Positions 33,903 through 45,175 of a stretch of DNA of 64,000 nt are shown one piece after another (the first letter of the stretch is position 1; each line of letters opens with the position of its first letter). The stretch covers positions 6,324,001 through 6,388,000 of the forward strand of contig OX579637.1 in the NCBI GenBank assembly GCA_951230915.1, written 5' to 3'. Source of the stretch: Antitrichia curtipendula. Taxonomy: Eukaryota > Streptophyta > Bryopsida > Hypnales > Leucodontaceae. Position numbers and translations under genes: made by a program. The notes under the pieces were generated by a model. It was not told the DNA's origin. It did not search any database and saw nothing but the letters and a program-made list of their open reading frames with translations.

Positions 33903-34540
33903 ACTCATGAGATTGGCTTAGACTCATGATTCAAACTACTATGTCAATGTTTTTATTATCATTGAATTTCTGTGTTTTATGGATGCATCTGGGGTGTCAT
34001 TTATTTCATTTACATTTTTACATTGCGTGATTTCATTCAAAATTGACTACTGTTGTTTGTTGCAATTTTATATTTTAACAAAAAGTTGTAATTGACTTTA
34101 CTTTTTATGAAATTAACTCACATTTATAAATAATCACTTACACCCTAAAGCCGCGGTTATAGGTACCTCATCCATTTTTTTAAACATAAAAAGTCCACGA
34201 TTATAGGTACTTTGTCCATTTTTTTAAAATAAAAAAGTCCCGCTCACAAGCTCGCAGGCTCACAGGCTCACATACTAGCAACCCTGCTTTCTCTTATAAT
34301 GCATTTTAGAGGAGTCAAGCAAAATCTACTTAGACCTTAGTTAGATCCGACTAAGTTCCAAATGGAATTTGCATGACCCCCTCAAAAGTGTACTTCCATT
34401 ATGAAATTAAAAAATTTGATGTTTGGAGCTTGCATAGAGATTGACGTCACTTGTCTAGTTGTAGATAAGTATTTTCAATGTATAAGGTTTGAAATATATT
34501 CAATGATTGAAAGATTTTGAGTCTTTTAGAATTGATATTA
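33903..34540. other. Spacer with short tandem repeats between the gene and its decayed copy
   Basis: 34150-34235 holds two copies of a 'TTATAGGTAC.T..TCCATTTTTTTAAA' unit, followed by GCTCACAAGCTCGCAGGCTC-type tandem repeats to 34275. The reverse-complement words occur at 18540-18740. No gene is visible. Confidence 0.45.
34310..34381. repeat. 72-base hairpin element, copy G (diverged)
   Basis: The end AGGAGTC (a worn GGGGGTC) and GACCCCC are exactly 72 bases apart around TTAGTTAGATCCGACTAA. Arms AGTCAAGCAAAAT and GGAATTTGCATGACC pair, and the flanks (ATAATGCATTTTAGA left, TCAAAAGTGTAC...CATTATG right) also correspond. This is the most diverged copy. Confidence 0.65.
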
Positions 34541-37500
34541 TAGATGGAGAAGTCTTCTATTAATTAAACTTAGGAGGAACAGATTATAGAGAATCTGGGA
34601 CGGATGACACAACTCAGCCCAAAATTAGGACTAAAGAGGAAGGAGATTTCATGGAGGAAGATGTTGTAGAAGATGAAGAGAAGGAGATTCTTGAAGACAA
34701 GCTTTGCCAACTATAGAAGGTAGACTCTATAGTCATGATTGCCTCTTTGCAGATGAAGCCTAAAAAACTTTTCCAGCTCCTAATCCCCTTGTGTAGATTA
34801 GTCTCAATGCCAATGGTTTGACCTACATTGTCTTGTAATGTGAAAAAACTAGAGAAAGAGTTCATTCACGAGTACCGACTTGGAGTTGTTGTCTTCTATG
34901 TATCTACCAAGAATGAGGCAAGTGAGAGTATGGAAGTCACAGATGAAAAGATGAGTAGTTGGAGGTCAATGTAGCAAAATGAAAACAATGAGTTTATGGA
35001 GCATGTCAATTCATATGCAGCACTTTAGATATTGAAGAAGGCAAAATTGTTTGTGTGTGACAAAAATCACTGACTTTTGATGTGGATGAGTCATATTTCT
35101 AGGCTATATCATGCGAAGGCATCACGGCACATTTCAATGGACTGTATTGTTCTCGACACCAAAAGCAAAATCGAATTATTCATACAGATCATGCATAATA
35201 TAAACAAGTGAATGGCTTTTCAAAAAAATCATTCTATTATTTCTTCTAGGTTTAAATTGATTTTAGACTTTTTTGGCTATGAGAAGTTTGAGAAATAAAT
35301 TTTTATTGTATTGTTTAAAATCCAGATTAACTTAGGACTCTGTTTTGAAGACCAACTTGGTGTACACATTGAATCGAGTACAAAAGTATGGCCTCCTATT
35401 TTGGCTCAAGTTAATGAAGATGTTGAGGCCTTCAGAGGTAAAGAAATGTATTGCCTTGAAAGCTAGAAAAACCTGGTACTTGATGCTAGCTGCCGTTTTC
35501 ATGGCTTTCATATTTCAAGTAAGATTTTGATTCTATAATTAAGGCCATATTTGTTATATTGAGACTTTTTGTAGATTTTGAGACAAAATGCTAGTTATTG
35601 GAAAATTCATTTAAAAAAATAGGAATTGAAACCAAAATAAATAATGCTAAAATAGTGATTCTACAATGAAATTCTAAAATTTGGTGTTTTTACTTATTTA
35701 TAAAAAAAATACTAGTATAAAGATAAAGCAGTTTATTCTCGAGTTGAGGATAAAAGTGAGACTATGAAAAGTCTCAATATAACAAATATGACCATAATTC
35801 TTTCTTTTGAGTTTATTGTATTATATTATTTTGTTTGATTAATTATAATAAATTCTAATTGAAAAGCCATTGGTTTATTACAGCAAGAGATTGTACTTTC
35901 AATAGATTTGGTGGAAAGAAAATATAACAAGACTACTTCATTTGAGGAGAAATGCAAATCCAACATTGCAAATGCTATGAGATTGGGAGCTAAAGAAAAG
36001 GCAAACAAGTTGTATATGGAGATCACAATAACTAATCCTGTTAATGGTCTTAAGTTCATGAAAGATGTGAGTTTGTTTTGCTAGAAAATATTTTTCTGAT
36101 TTTCTTGTATTTTGGAGGGCATATGCACGGAATTGTATCCCTAACTTTGTAGATATGGACTAATTTTTGTATCGTAATCTTATTAGAATAGTATTGATTT
36201 TTGGGAGTACATTAGACATACTCAAAATCAACTTTACACAAATTTATGATTTTATCAAAATAATTGTAATAAATATTTCTAAAGATGGTCTAACTCTCAA
36301 TAGAGTTAATTTTCATTATAATCAATTCTACAATTTATTAAAGTAATCAAAATTTGATGTCATCTTGAAGTTTTCTTATAAAAGTATACAAAGAAAGTTT
36401 TGATTAAAATATTTCCTCTTTTGCTTTAATACACTATACAAAAATTATAGAATTTTTTTTTTAAATTTAAAAATTATATGCAAAAAAATGAAATGGACTT
36501 TTATATATTTCTACCTATTCTGATCAAACATAGTGTGCATTTGTTCTAGAGTCTATTCTTGTACGAGTTGAGAACTTTGTCATTGTGTAAGTCAAGAGGC
36601 ATTGGAGTAATAATGAGGTTCTCGAGATGACTCTAGAAAAGTTGCAAATGGTTGCTATTTACAACACCATTGCATATTACAAGACAAAGTTCTTAAAGTG
36701 GTGGAATTCTTTGTTATTGTCTTGTGAGGTTAGATAGATTCTTGCAAGGCTAATTTTGGAGATACATCTTGGATCCTTCTTGAATAGATGCGTTTGGTAT
36801 GCTAAGGTAAGTGTTCGTGTGTTTATGTTTAAAACTTGTGCAATATGTAAGGTTTTTTATTCAATTGTTTTTATTTTTTGGATTAGCACATTATTTTATA
36901 TAATATATAAGCTAATGGCTGCAATTTTTTTAAAGATTGAAGATTCAATAGTGGAGTCATTCAAGGGGGGAGGGGGGGGGAGAGATGATAACATTACTAT
37001 CAATATGGAAGTTATATAGAGGCTTGAGCCCCTATTGGATTATGTGGAAGGATGGAGGATGAAAATTTGGGACAATGGTTTTACCCTTGCTCTGAAGAGA
37101 GCCAATTATTTCAAGAAAGGTGACTCTTTCATGAATTTTGAAGGCTTTATCTAGGTGGTTCAAAGAATTTTATTTTGATTTGCACTTTTTATTTAAGATC
37201 ACATATTTCAATTTTAGAGTTCTAGACAAAGCTATTAATTTATTAATAAACTAATTTGAAGCAAAGAGGTGTACCAAAAATTGGAAGTCTAGCTTGTACC
37301 TCTAATTTTTGGTCCTTTAAGTCTTCCCATTTTTTTTACTAATTTTGTTTTACTAATTTTTTTGTTATTTTGGATGTGCTAGTATTGAGATTCATTTTTG
37401 TAATCCATCCTCTGCCAATTGTTTTCATTGCTTTTGTATGTTGTATGTTAAAATGTACTTAAAATTTTATATTTCTTTATAGTAAGAATTTTGTTTTTAA

Positions 37501-38745
37501 TAAATTATTTTGATTAGAATTCAAGTATTTTAAATTAGAGCTTCTTCCAAAGAATGCAATTGCTTAGATGGATCTTCCTCCTTCCTGACTTCCTAATTTG
37601 ATCATATTGCATATAAACAGTAAACCAACTTTGGACGTTTACAACAGCTCACCTCAACAGGGGATGGTAGTATATAGGCTGCCACATCACCTTTATGCAT
37701 TTGTCAAAATTAGAGTATTGGAAGTCTTTTGAGGGCCTTGGTGCCATTGACTTGGAAGTTGATGAATTTGTAAGATTGAATGAGAGACAAATGAAGAGGG
37801 CTATTGCTATGAGGGAGTAGAATGACAAGAAGAAGGAAGCTTGAGAGAAGCTTATCTTCATTACAAAGGAAAACAAAAAAAGCCAAGAAAGTTGGTAGAG
37901 AAAGAGTAGGAGAAAGAAAAGGAAAAGAAAGACCAAGCGAAAGGCAAAGGCAAGAAAAATGTGGATGATAAAGCCCATGGACCATAGATGTTTGATAGTT
38001 ATTCATTCATTCTCTATGGCCTCAAAGGGCGCTATTAAAGGATTGTGCAAAATTTATCCAATGTTGAAGAAGAGTAGTTGAGCATGAATTGATTGCACTT
38101 GACTTCGGCTTTGGACAACACAACCACAATAAGTGCAATTGAATTTTTTAAGATCAAGGTGTCATTTTATTATTCATTGTTTTATTTGGATGGTTATAGA
38201 CACAAAAATTTACAATTATCCTCTTTGTGAAGGATTTGAGTGCCAAAGGGAAATCCAACTTCTCTTTTTAAACTCACAAAGACGATGAAGAATGCAAGTC
38301 TAGACATCGTACGTAACGACATCTTGATGACCTTCACTAAAGAAAGTGACTTGGCAATGGATGGACCTAAACCATGGTACAATTTTGTGGAAAAGACCCC
38401 TAATTTTTTCAACTCCTCCTCAAATGACTACCAGTGAAAGAAATCTACTTCTAGATTGTACTGCAGCTACAAGTGAAAATTTAATTGAATTACTATAAAT
38501 TTGACTAGTAACTTGTAGAATGGGCCATTTGACTAATGTATTTGATGTTGTTAGCTTCATGTGCGTCCATAACCGCTTGTCGTGGCACATGCCGCCATAT
38601 TGTGGCATTGGAGGAATATGGGGCATTTTCAAAGCCATCATTGAACCTATGAAGAAGTCTATCCTAGCCACAACAACAATACAACCACTACTACTAGTTG
38701 AAACATCCAAAGATCCAGATGGTTAGCCATTGTAGCTCGCAAGTT
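34540..38745 (+). pseudogene. Decayed tandem copy of the ParB-methyltransferase gene
   Basis: Exon-sized blocks match the 29229-33902 gene in order and orientation. Examples are 'LLIPLCRLVSMPMV' (34780), 'VYTLNRVQKYGLL' (35360), 'ANAMRLGAKEKANKLY' (35970), 'EMTLEKLQMVA' (36625), 'NRCVWYA' (36785), 'DYVEGWRMKIWDNGF' (37040) and 'ITACRGTCRHIVALEEY' (38570, by eye). Introns are retained and some are longer, so this is a DNA-level duplication and not a retrocopy. Many stops and gaps are present; the DGNHR motif has become 'DKNH', and the region carrying the NCPEN motif is deleted. The TAG that interrupts the intact copy is also present here (near 37566). Confidence 0.8.
37272..37316. repeat. Coreless counterpart of hairpin F in the decayed copy
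   Basis: TGTACCAAAAATTGGAAG and CTCTAATTTTTGGTCC pair around a short loop. They occupy the place where copy F stands in the intact gene. The outer arms of copy F are therefore present but the 72-base unit with CAGTCGGATCCGACTG is not. Confidence 0.6.
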
Positions 38746-38929
38746 CTCTACAGGGTTGTTCGAACAAATCTGGCGACATCGCAACAGACAAACGTCACGC
38801 GATGTTTAGTAGACCCTCCGCGACGTCACATAAAGTCAAATTTTCCTTTGACTTTTCAAAAAATCACCCCCCTTTTACCTAAGCCACGTGGATGCCATGT
38901 GGCGTCCGCGTGACACATTTAGGGGCGTA

Positions 38930-39200
38930 TGTGGGTGTGACGAGGACGGGCGACTTCGTGTAAGGGCGACCAAGGGTATGGGAGACCGCGGCTGAGGCGA
39001 CTTTGGGTGGAGGTGACCGCGGGTAGGAGACCACGGGTAAGGGAGAATGCAGGTATAGGAGACCGCGGCTGAGGCGGTTTTGAGTGGACGCTAAGACCCG
39101 CGGTTGCCTCCTCTTGGACCCGCAATTGCCCCTTTTGACCTAAAGTTGCCCCATCTAGACCCAAAGTCGCCCAAGCTGGACCCGAAGTCACCTACAACGC
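38930..39200. repeat. GC-rich array with CCGCGG words in two opposite halves
   Basis: The left half (38940-39090) carries GAGACCGCGG and GGTGACCGCGGG words. The right half (39095-39200) carries the reverse sense, GACCCGCGGTTGCC, GACCCGCAATTGCC and similar. The array ends about 45 bases before the TATA box of the 39411 gene. The other arrays of this class (46.7, 49.5, 51.1, 53.5, 56.5 and 60.7 kb) appear to run in one sense only. Confidence 0.7.
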
Positions 39201-39243
39201 ATGCGCACGCGCCCTTAAAAAAAGTGCACCCGTGCTCGCCCAC

Positions 39244-39251
39244 CTATATAC
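39244..39251 (+). promoter_or_regulatory. TATA box of the VDWS/RING gene C1
   Basis: CCTATATACCC lies about 165 bases upstream of the ATG at 39411 and just after the CCGCGG array. The leader that follows ('TTCTTCACCTTCATTCTCCA') is pyrimidine-rich like those of the 46.7 and 49.5 kb cassettes. Confidence 0.5.
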
Positions 39252-39410
39252 CCATGTGCCCATACGGTTTTCTTCACCTTCATTCTCCACTTTGGCTCTC
39301 TGCCTTGTATCCTTTAGTGGCTACATGCGTGATCCTTGTGTTGAATATTTACTTCTTACTTCATTCATCCAAACTTGTATTATCGCAAGCTCTTGACGGA
39401 TAGAGATCCC

Positions 39411-41993
39411 ATGGCTACCGGAGGCAACAGTGATAGGTCACTTCCTCTCCCTCAAACGACGCGCACTCCTGGTTGCCTCAACAAGGCTGCCAAAGATAGG
39501 ACTCGGAAGCACAAGGGCACCATTCATCAAAAGCGGTTGCATATGTTGCATAGTGAAAACCACATTGCCTTTAAAGGGTGGAATGAGGAGCCAGAGCCAT
39601 GGACAATGCAATCTTGCAAAAACTACATCAAATGGTGTTACATCAGCAAGAGGTTTCCGGCATGGCGCCATTATCACAACCGTCACACTAACAAGGCAAA
39701 TCTAAAGCATTGCGAAAATGCAGACTTCACACAAAGGTGTATAGAATTGTGGCAAGCTCTTTATAAAATCCCCAACGTGGACAAGAATGAAGTACCTCTC
39801 TTCATCGCTAGAAGAGCATATATTGAGGTGGCCCTAAAAAAGGAGGTCGATTGGAGCACAATCAAGGAAATTACGTATGTGGCACGTCCAACAAGCGGAT
39901 CAATACCAAGAGGTGTTATGGCTTTTCTAGACGGGGGACTTGGGCCTATTCGAAGTGCTCATAAAAACAGAGTAGCTATTGAAGTTCACACTGATGATTC
40001 CAAAGAAGATCCTGATTCTGACGATACGCGGATGCTAAAGATAGCACAAGACAAAGAAGACACTGTGGGCTCCACCAAAGTTCAGACTGAAAATGACAAG
40101 GACCGTTCAACGTCACAAGGTGAGAGAGCAAAAAACCTCCCAAAGGTGCGACGTTCAATCACGCAAATTGGGCCAGGATCAACTTCAGCAGCAAGTCCGG
40201 ACCCACCGTCGCCAGCACAAGATGCCAACAACGTCTTTGAATTCGGTCCAAACGATGACATGCCTATGGGAGCAGTTGTCCGTGCTTCCATCCCTCAATC
40301 TATAGTGAGTCGAACTGACAACACTATAACTCTAGCTAAGGCTCTCCTAAAGACCAAGTACATTAACATTGCTTTGCTGCAAAGCAATGTGAAGAAGTTG
40401 CAATCTGAGTGTGAACACAAAAATGGTCTCCTTTCTCAACAATCTATAGAACTGCAACGCCTCAAAGACAAAGTGCAAGACACTTTTACTTTGTCGGACA
40501 TGGATGACGCCTTTCTTGAGCCTAATTCACATCATTTGGACAAGGTTGTAGGCGACCTCACTGATGATTTGCTTCACCATTCCCCTCTTGCCAAGCGTGC
40601 CAAGCATTCTTCAATGACTCCATATGTGCTTATTACAGCAATCATGGAAGATACTACCACAAATGATCTCCAGGAGACCCAAGATTCACTCTCGTTTCCT
40701 GCGATTCCTCATTCCGTACAATTGTAGAAAAGATTGGATCTCAAAAAAGAAAACAAAATGCTTCGAGAGCAGTTGTCACAGTTGGCGGCCACATACTATC
40801 ATTGGAAGGTCGCGTGCATCCTCTCAGTGGACGGATCACAACAAGTTGCAAAGGAATTGGAGAAAATTTCAAGAAACTTCGTTGCACAAGAGCCTAAACG
40901 AGAGTGCGGTCTCACGTCTTGGGCATTGATGGAGGACATGTTCCTTGCTAACATGGACTTGGTGAAAAAGACCGACATTGATTGGACAGAAAATGATTGG
41001 GACCACAAAAAACAAATGTCCAGCCATATCGAAGTGGAGGAAAAAAAGCTACTATGGCCACATTTTGCACCCTTTGTTTTGGACCACACCAAATGTCCCA
41101 TATGTCTAGAGCAATTTGGCCCCAAAGGTGGCTGGGCACTTGGATCCTGTACATATGTGTACCATCCTCAGTGTCTCATCACGCAATGTTTGATTAGACG
41201 TCGTTGCGTTCTGTGTTCAGCACCATTCCATAATCGTTTGTACACCATGTTCAACTTGACGACTTACATGCCTCTTTCTTGGAAACACAGCAGTGATACG
41301 ACAGAAGACACTAAAATGTAGGGCAGAGACTTGCTCTGGAACTGGAAACAAGGAAACCATGATTTGGAAAAGGGAGTTGCTAGTTCCCAACTAAATTAGG
41401 AAACAGATCCAGAAGAAATTGTCAGAGTTGGAGTCAAGCTGATGGGAAAAGGACCACAATGCGAAGGGAAGAGGGCATTCTTCTACTAGTGCCTTGGTGG
41501 ATATTTCAATAAGAGCTCCAGAACCTTCAATTGGGGTCCTCATCCACAACAACACCGTTGGAATTTTCAAGGACTAAGGGTGGTCAATCAAGATGCAACG
41601 GCCTCCATGGATGAATTGGACAGCATGTCTTACTTAGACTCTGTATACGAGCCTTATTACCAAACTCAAGCCCTCGACTATCTATTGGAAGAACACTCTC
41701 CAAAGACCACAAAGACCCTCGAAGCTCTAAAGATTTCCAACGTCTTGGAATCCATTTTGAAGGCGAACGGACAAGCTTCACGAACTCGTGCCAAGCGTAA
41801 GCTTGGTGTTGGGGAGTCATCCACCTACGAGCGTGGCGAAGGAAGTGGTTCTCAAAACGACCTAGATGTTATCATCGAAACATTTTTGTTCTTCGTTTAT
41901 GTCAACATCTTTTTGCGTAATAGTATACGTGCTGTAAGGCCCCTAGCATATGGTCATACTATATCTACACTAGCAATGGCGAGCAGTGTTTAG
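39411..41993 (+). CDS. VDWS-domain / coiled-coil / RING protein (cassette copy C1), only TAG interruptions
   Basis: From the ATG at 39411 one frame continues about 860 codons with TAG at 40725, 41319, 41397 and 41487 and a final TAG at 41991, and no TAA, TGA or frameshift. The order of parts is: a basic N-terminus; the VDWS domain, residues ~60-150 ('CKNYIKWCYISKRFP', 'FTQRCIELWQALY', 'EVALKKEVDWSTI'); a charged Ser-rich linker; coiled coils ('KRLDLKKENKMLREQL' directly after the first TAG); a RING-like finger at ~560-605 ('CPICLEQF', 'CTYVYHPQC', 'CVLC'); and a C-terminal basic patch 'RAKRKLG'. The RING lacks the first histidine of the RING-H2 pattern (Tyr in its place). It is therefore weaker than the finger of copy C4 (8758-12063), with which it shares the full architecture. 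A TATA box and GC-rich array precede it. Function is unknown; a ubiquitin-ligase or nuclear DNA-associated role would be guesswork. Confidence 0.65.
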
Positions 41994-44900
41994 TAGTTTT
42001 GTTTTTCTTCTTCGATTCCACTTCTGTGGCTTTGTTTTATAATTTATACTTATGTACTGCAATTTTATATTGCTTTGATTTTCAATATATACTACCTTGC
42101 CTTTCTTGTTTAAAAATGAGGCCATCTTTACAAAATTTGGAAATCTTCATCAATATTTAATTCTAAACAAATCCAACCCAAACTATTTTTTGCTTCACTT
42201 AATCAAGTACATTGTTCAAAAAATTTAGATTCATCATCCTGGCTAATTGCCAGTTCAATGTGCCTAAAATTGAAATTGTAGACTTCTCTACCTTGTATTG
42301 AAGGTGAAGTAATGTCGTCCAACATTTCTAGAACAAAAAACACGTACGTCTTGTAACTTCTGCAATTCAATGAATAAGTAGGAAAACGGGTTCACAATAC
42401 ATATAAAAAAATTGAACCACAGATCTCTTGCTAGAACAATCTCACCAATGAAATTAGTATATTTCAATTCCATCTTAGAGCTTTTAACACATTAGTTTTT
42501 CCTTCAATCTTGAACTTAATTCTTCTTAACAAGTGAAAATGAAGTGTTTTTTTTTTTTTGATTTACTAAACTCTAAATTCAATTCTTCAACATATAAAAA
42601 TAGTGGATTCAAAATCAGTATTGCCCAAATTCTAAGTTAATCCCTAAAGTCCCATTGTCCCCTCGGGGGACAAATGGGATTTCAGGCAGGAACCTACACG
42701 CTGAATTTTTTGTTCTGATTTTTTGAAACTTTTTTTGAAGAAAGAAAAACTGATTTTCTTCGTGGGAATATAATTTTTATTTCAATTGGTGCCCGGGAGC
42801 AAAAGTTATACCACAAAAAGCCCCAAACCAAACTCAGCGGGCAGCACCAGAAAATTCACAGTTAGTCAAAATAAATTTTTAAATTTTTTTTTCCTAAAAT
42901 ATTGAATTTCTATATACGTGAAGCTTTGATTCATTCTATTTGGACAAGTATTGAAAAAGTTATGGACAATCCTGTTTTTTGGGCAATCTAAGCATTTTCT
43001 TGGAAAAATAACTTATAGGATTCATATTTGAATGCAATTTTCACAATTTTGAAAAAAAAATATTAGACAAGGTTTTTCTTTTTTGCTAGAACAATCTCAC
43101 CGTTGGAATTATTGTGTTTCAATACCACCTTGGAGCTATGAATGAATTAGTTTCTTATTCAATCTTGGACCTACATCTACTTAACAATTTTTTAAGGAAT
43201 GAAAATCGAGTGTTTATTTTTTGAAATTTTTTTCATAAGTTCTCAACACAATTCTTCAATACAAAAAATTTTAAACTTGGAGTCCATAGAGTAAATTTTT
43301 GTTCCAAATGGCGACCAAAGTCAGCTGAAATTGGAAAAAAAGCATTCAAAAACACTACTTTCCAACTTTGAATGCTGATATCTTCCAATCCGTATGGTCA
43401 AATTTGATGAAATTTTTATCACATGATCTTAAACAAGTGAAGTACAATATCCTATGGTTAAATTTTTTCTTAAAAAGTTTTATTGTTTTCTTGGATGAAC
43501 GCAGCAGAAATGACAGTTTTCAGTGGTTTCTGGCCAGAAAATGGCCTTGGGACTTCAGGGGTTAAGATGATTCAAAGCCAGAAAATCTATTCAAGCAAGG
43601 TATAAAAAAAATCATTTACTTCACTTTAAATGTAAACATCTTACAATGAACATGGTAAAACATTTTTCAATTTCTTCTACACATTTATATACTAGTCTAG
43701 TAAAAGATCCTACGGTATGTTTACTTAGATATGCCGGGAAAATAAATTTAAAGTTGTCAACACCTTCACCACCTTGCAATAGAAATGGTAGTTTTGAGTG
43801 GTCTTTCTGAAAATAAAGCCTTCGGACTTCAGCACTTAACTTACGTTTTCTAGCAATACTAAGTTATAAGGTTTGAATCCAAATAATAAAGAACTGAATT
43901 TAGAGCACCGTGTAGGAAAATAAAATTAATTTGTGCAATTTTTTTTTTATGCTCAAAATTATTTTTAAGTTGAAGTACATACGAGCTTGAAATTTTTATT
44001 AATACTTATATTAGCAAGAAAGAATTAAAACTCACTAATTTCTAAGATAGCAAGCAAAAAAATGATTGTCCAAAAACCAAGATCCTCCATATCTTTCACA
44101 TCATTTAATATCAAAATAGAATTAATCAAAACTTTTCATGAAGCAAAGAATATAATGTATGAAAAAATCTATTTGAAACAAAAAAGAAAATTTAGGTCAA
44201 TATCTATTACTCTATTAGTGTCTAGTCTCATTTGTTTTTAAATTCTTTGGCATAAGTCTTACTTCTTTAGGACTTATTCAAATTAAAGAAATATATTCCT
44301 AAGAAGATGATATGTTCAAATATTCTTCAAGAAAGTTCCAAGATATATTTACAAAATTGAAAGCACATGTATTTGGAGTTTTGCACAAAAAAAATTTTAT
44401 CCATCAAGAGACTAACGTTCTTTTATGGGTTATCATTCTTTATTTTTTAATTTGGAAATTTTCAAATAAAAGAGCAAAAGACAAGTTAGACCAATTCATA
44501 AGCTTTTCCTTCCTTCAAGGTTCGCAAAATAAAACTTCTTATTTTAACTTTCATCGATGTCATTTGAAATTCTGCAGTTCCAATTTTCTTCAATCCGTAC
44601 CAAGCTATCAATGTAAACAATCTAAAAAAAATAATTAATTTTTTTTGTTAATTTTTTTATTCGCTCTCCAATTTCACAGCAAATCCTTGAAAATCTGCTC
44701 TAACGTCCACAATATTTTTGGAGACATGAAACAAGCTTTCACAGCTACATTATGGGGGGTGCCATCATTCCTATAATATTCATGCCAAAATATCAAATTA
44801 TTGTATCAATGCAGCATGAAAGAATTATTAGAAAGACCAAACTAGGCTCCATAGTCCTTCAAGGATTACAATTCATATCTATAAAAGTTATCTTCATTTT

Positions 44901-45175
44901 GTTATCAAAATTCTTTTTTAAGACAAACATTACAACTCAAGTTTCATAAATCCTTTGAAATTTAGAGCTCTACACTTCTCATAAAATGTCTTCACCCCCA
45001 TATGGGGCAACATGCCAATTAAGAAGTTTTCATACACACGCCATAAAAAAAAATATAAACACTTTTGAATGAGAAAATATTATATTTATTTATTTACTCA
45101 AGGTAACTGATAGTCTGACATCCAAAACAGGGGTGGGCAAAATGTAAAATTCCCACTCTATTCCTATGAGTACCA
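41994..45175. other. AT-rich 3' region of cassettes with internal duplication
   Basis: No gene is seen in 3.2 kb. A block starting 'TTGCTAGAACAATCTCACC' at 42428 is repeated in the same sense at 43084 (offset about 655 bases), and a related block is at 49790. The module with 'CAGCGGGCAG' and 'GTGAAGCTTTGATTCATTC' at 42830-42930 is shared with the downstream regions of the RING gene at 8.3-8.7 kb and the kinase gene at 47.0-47.4 kb. Hydrophobic short frames around 44312-44949 have no motif. Confidence 0.5.

Noticed and set aside
15624..41993. A changed genetic code with UAG (and UAA) as glutamine, as in some ulvophyte algae
   Set aside because: CAG is still commonly used between the TAGs, several genes end in TAG or TAA at sensible places, C2 and the hAT copy also contain TGA, and decayed copies show all three stops. 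Kept only as an alternative in the findings.
44312..44949. Two short hydrophobic plus-strand frames
   Set aside because: AT-rich composition gives Phe/Ile/Leu/Lys-rich peptides; there is no motif, no splice context and no homologue within the window.
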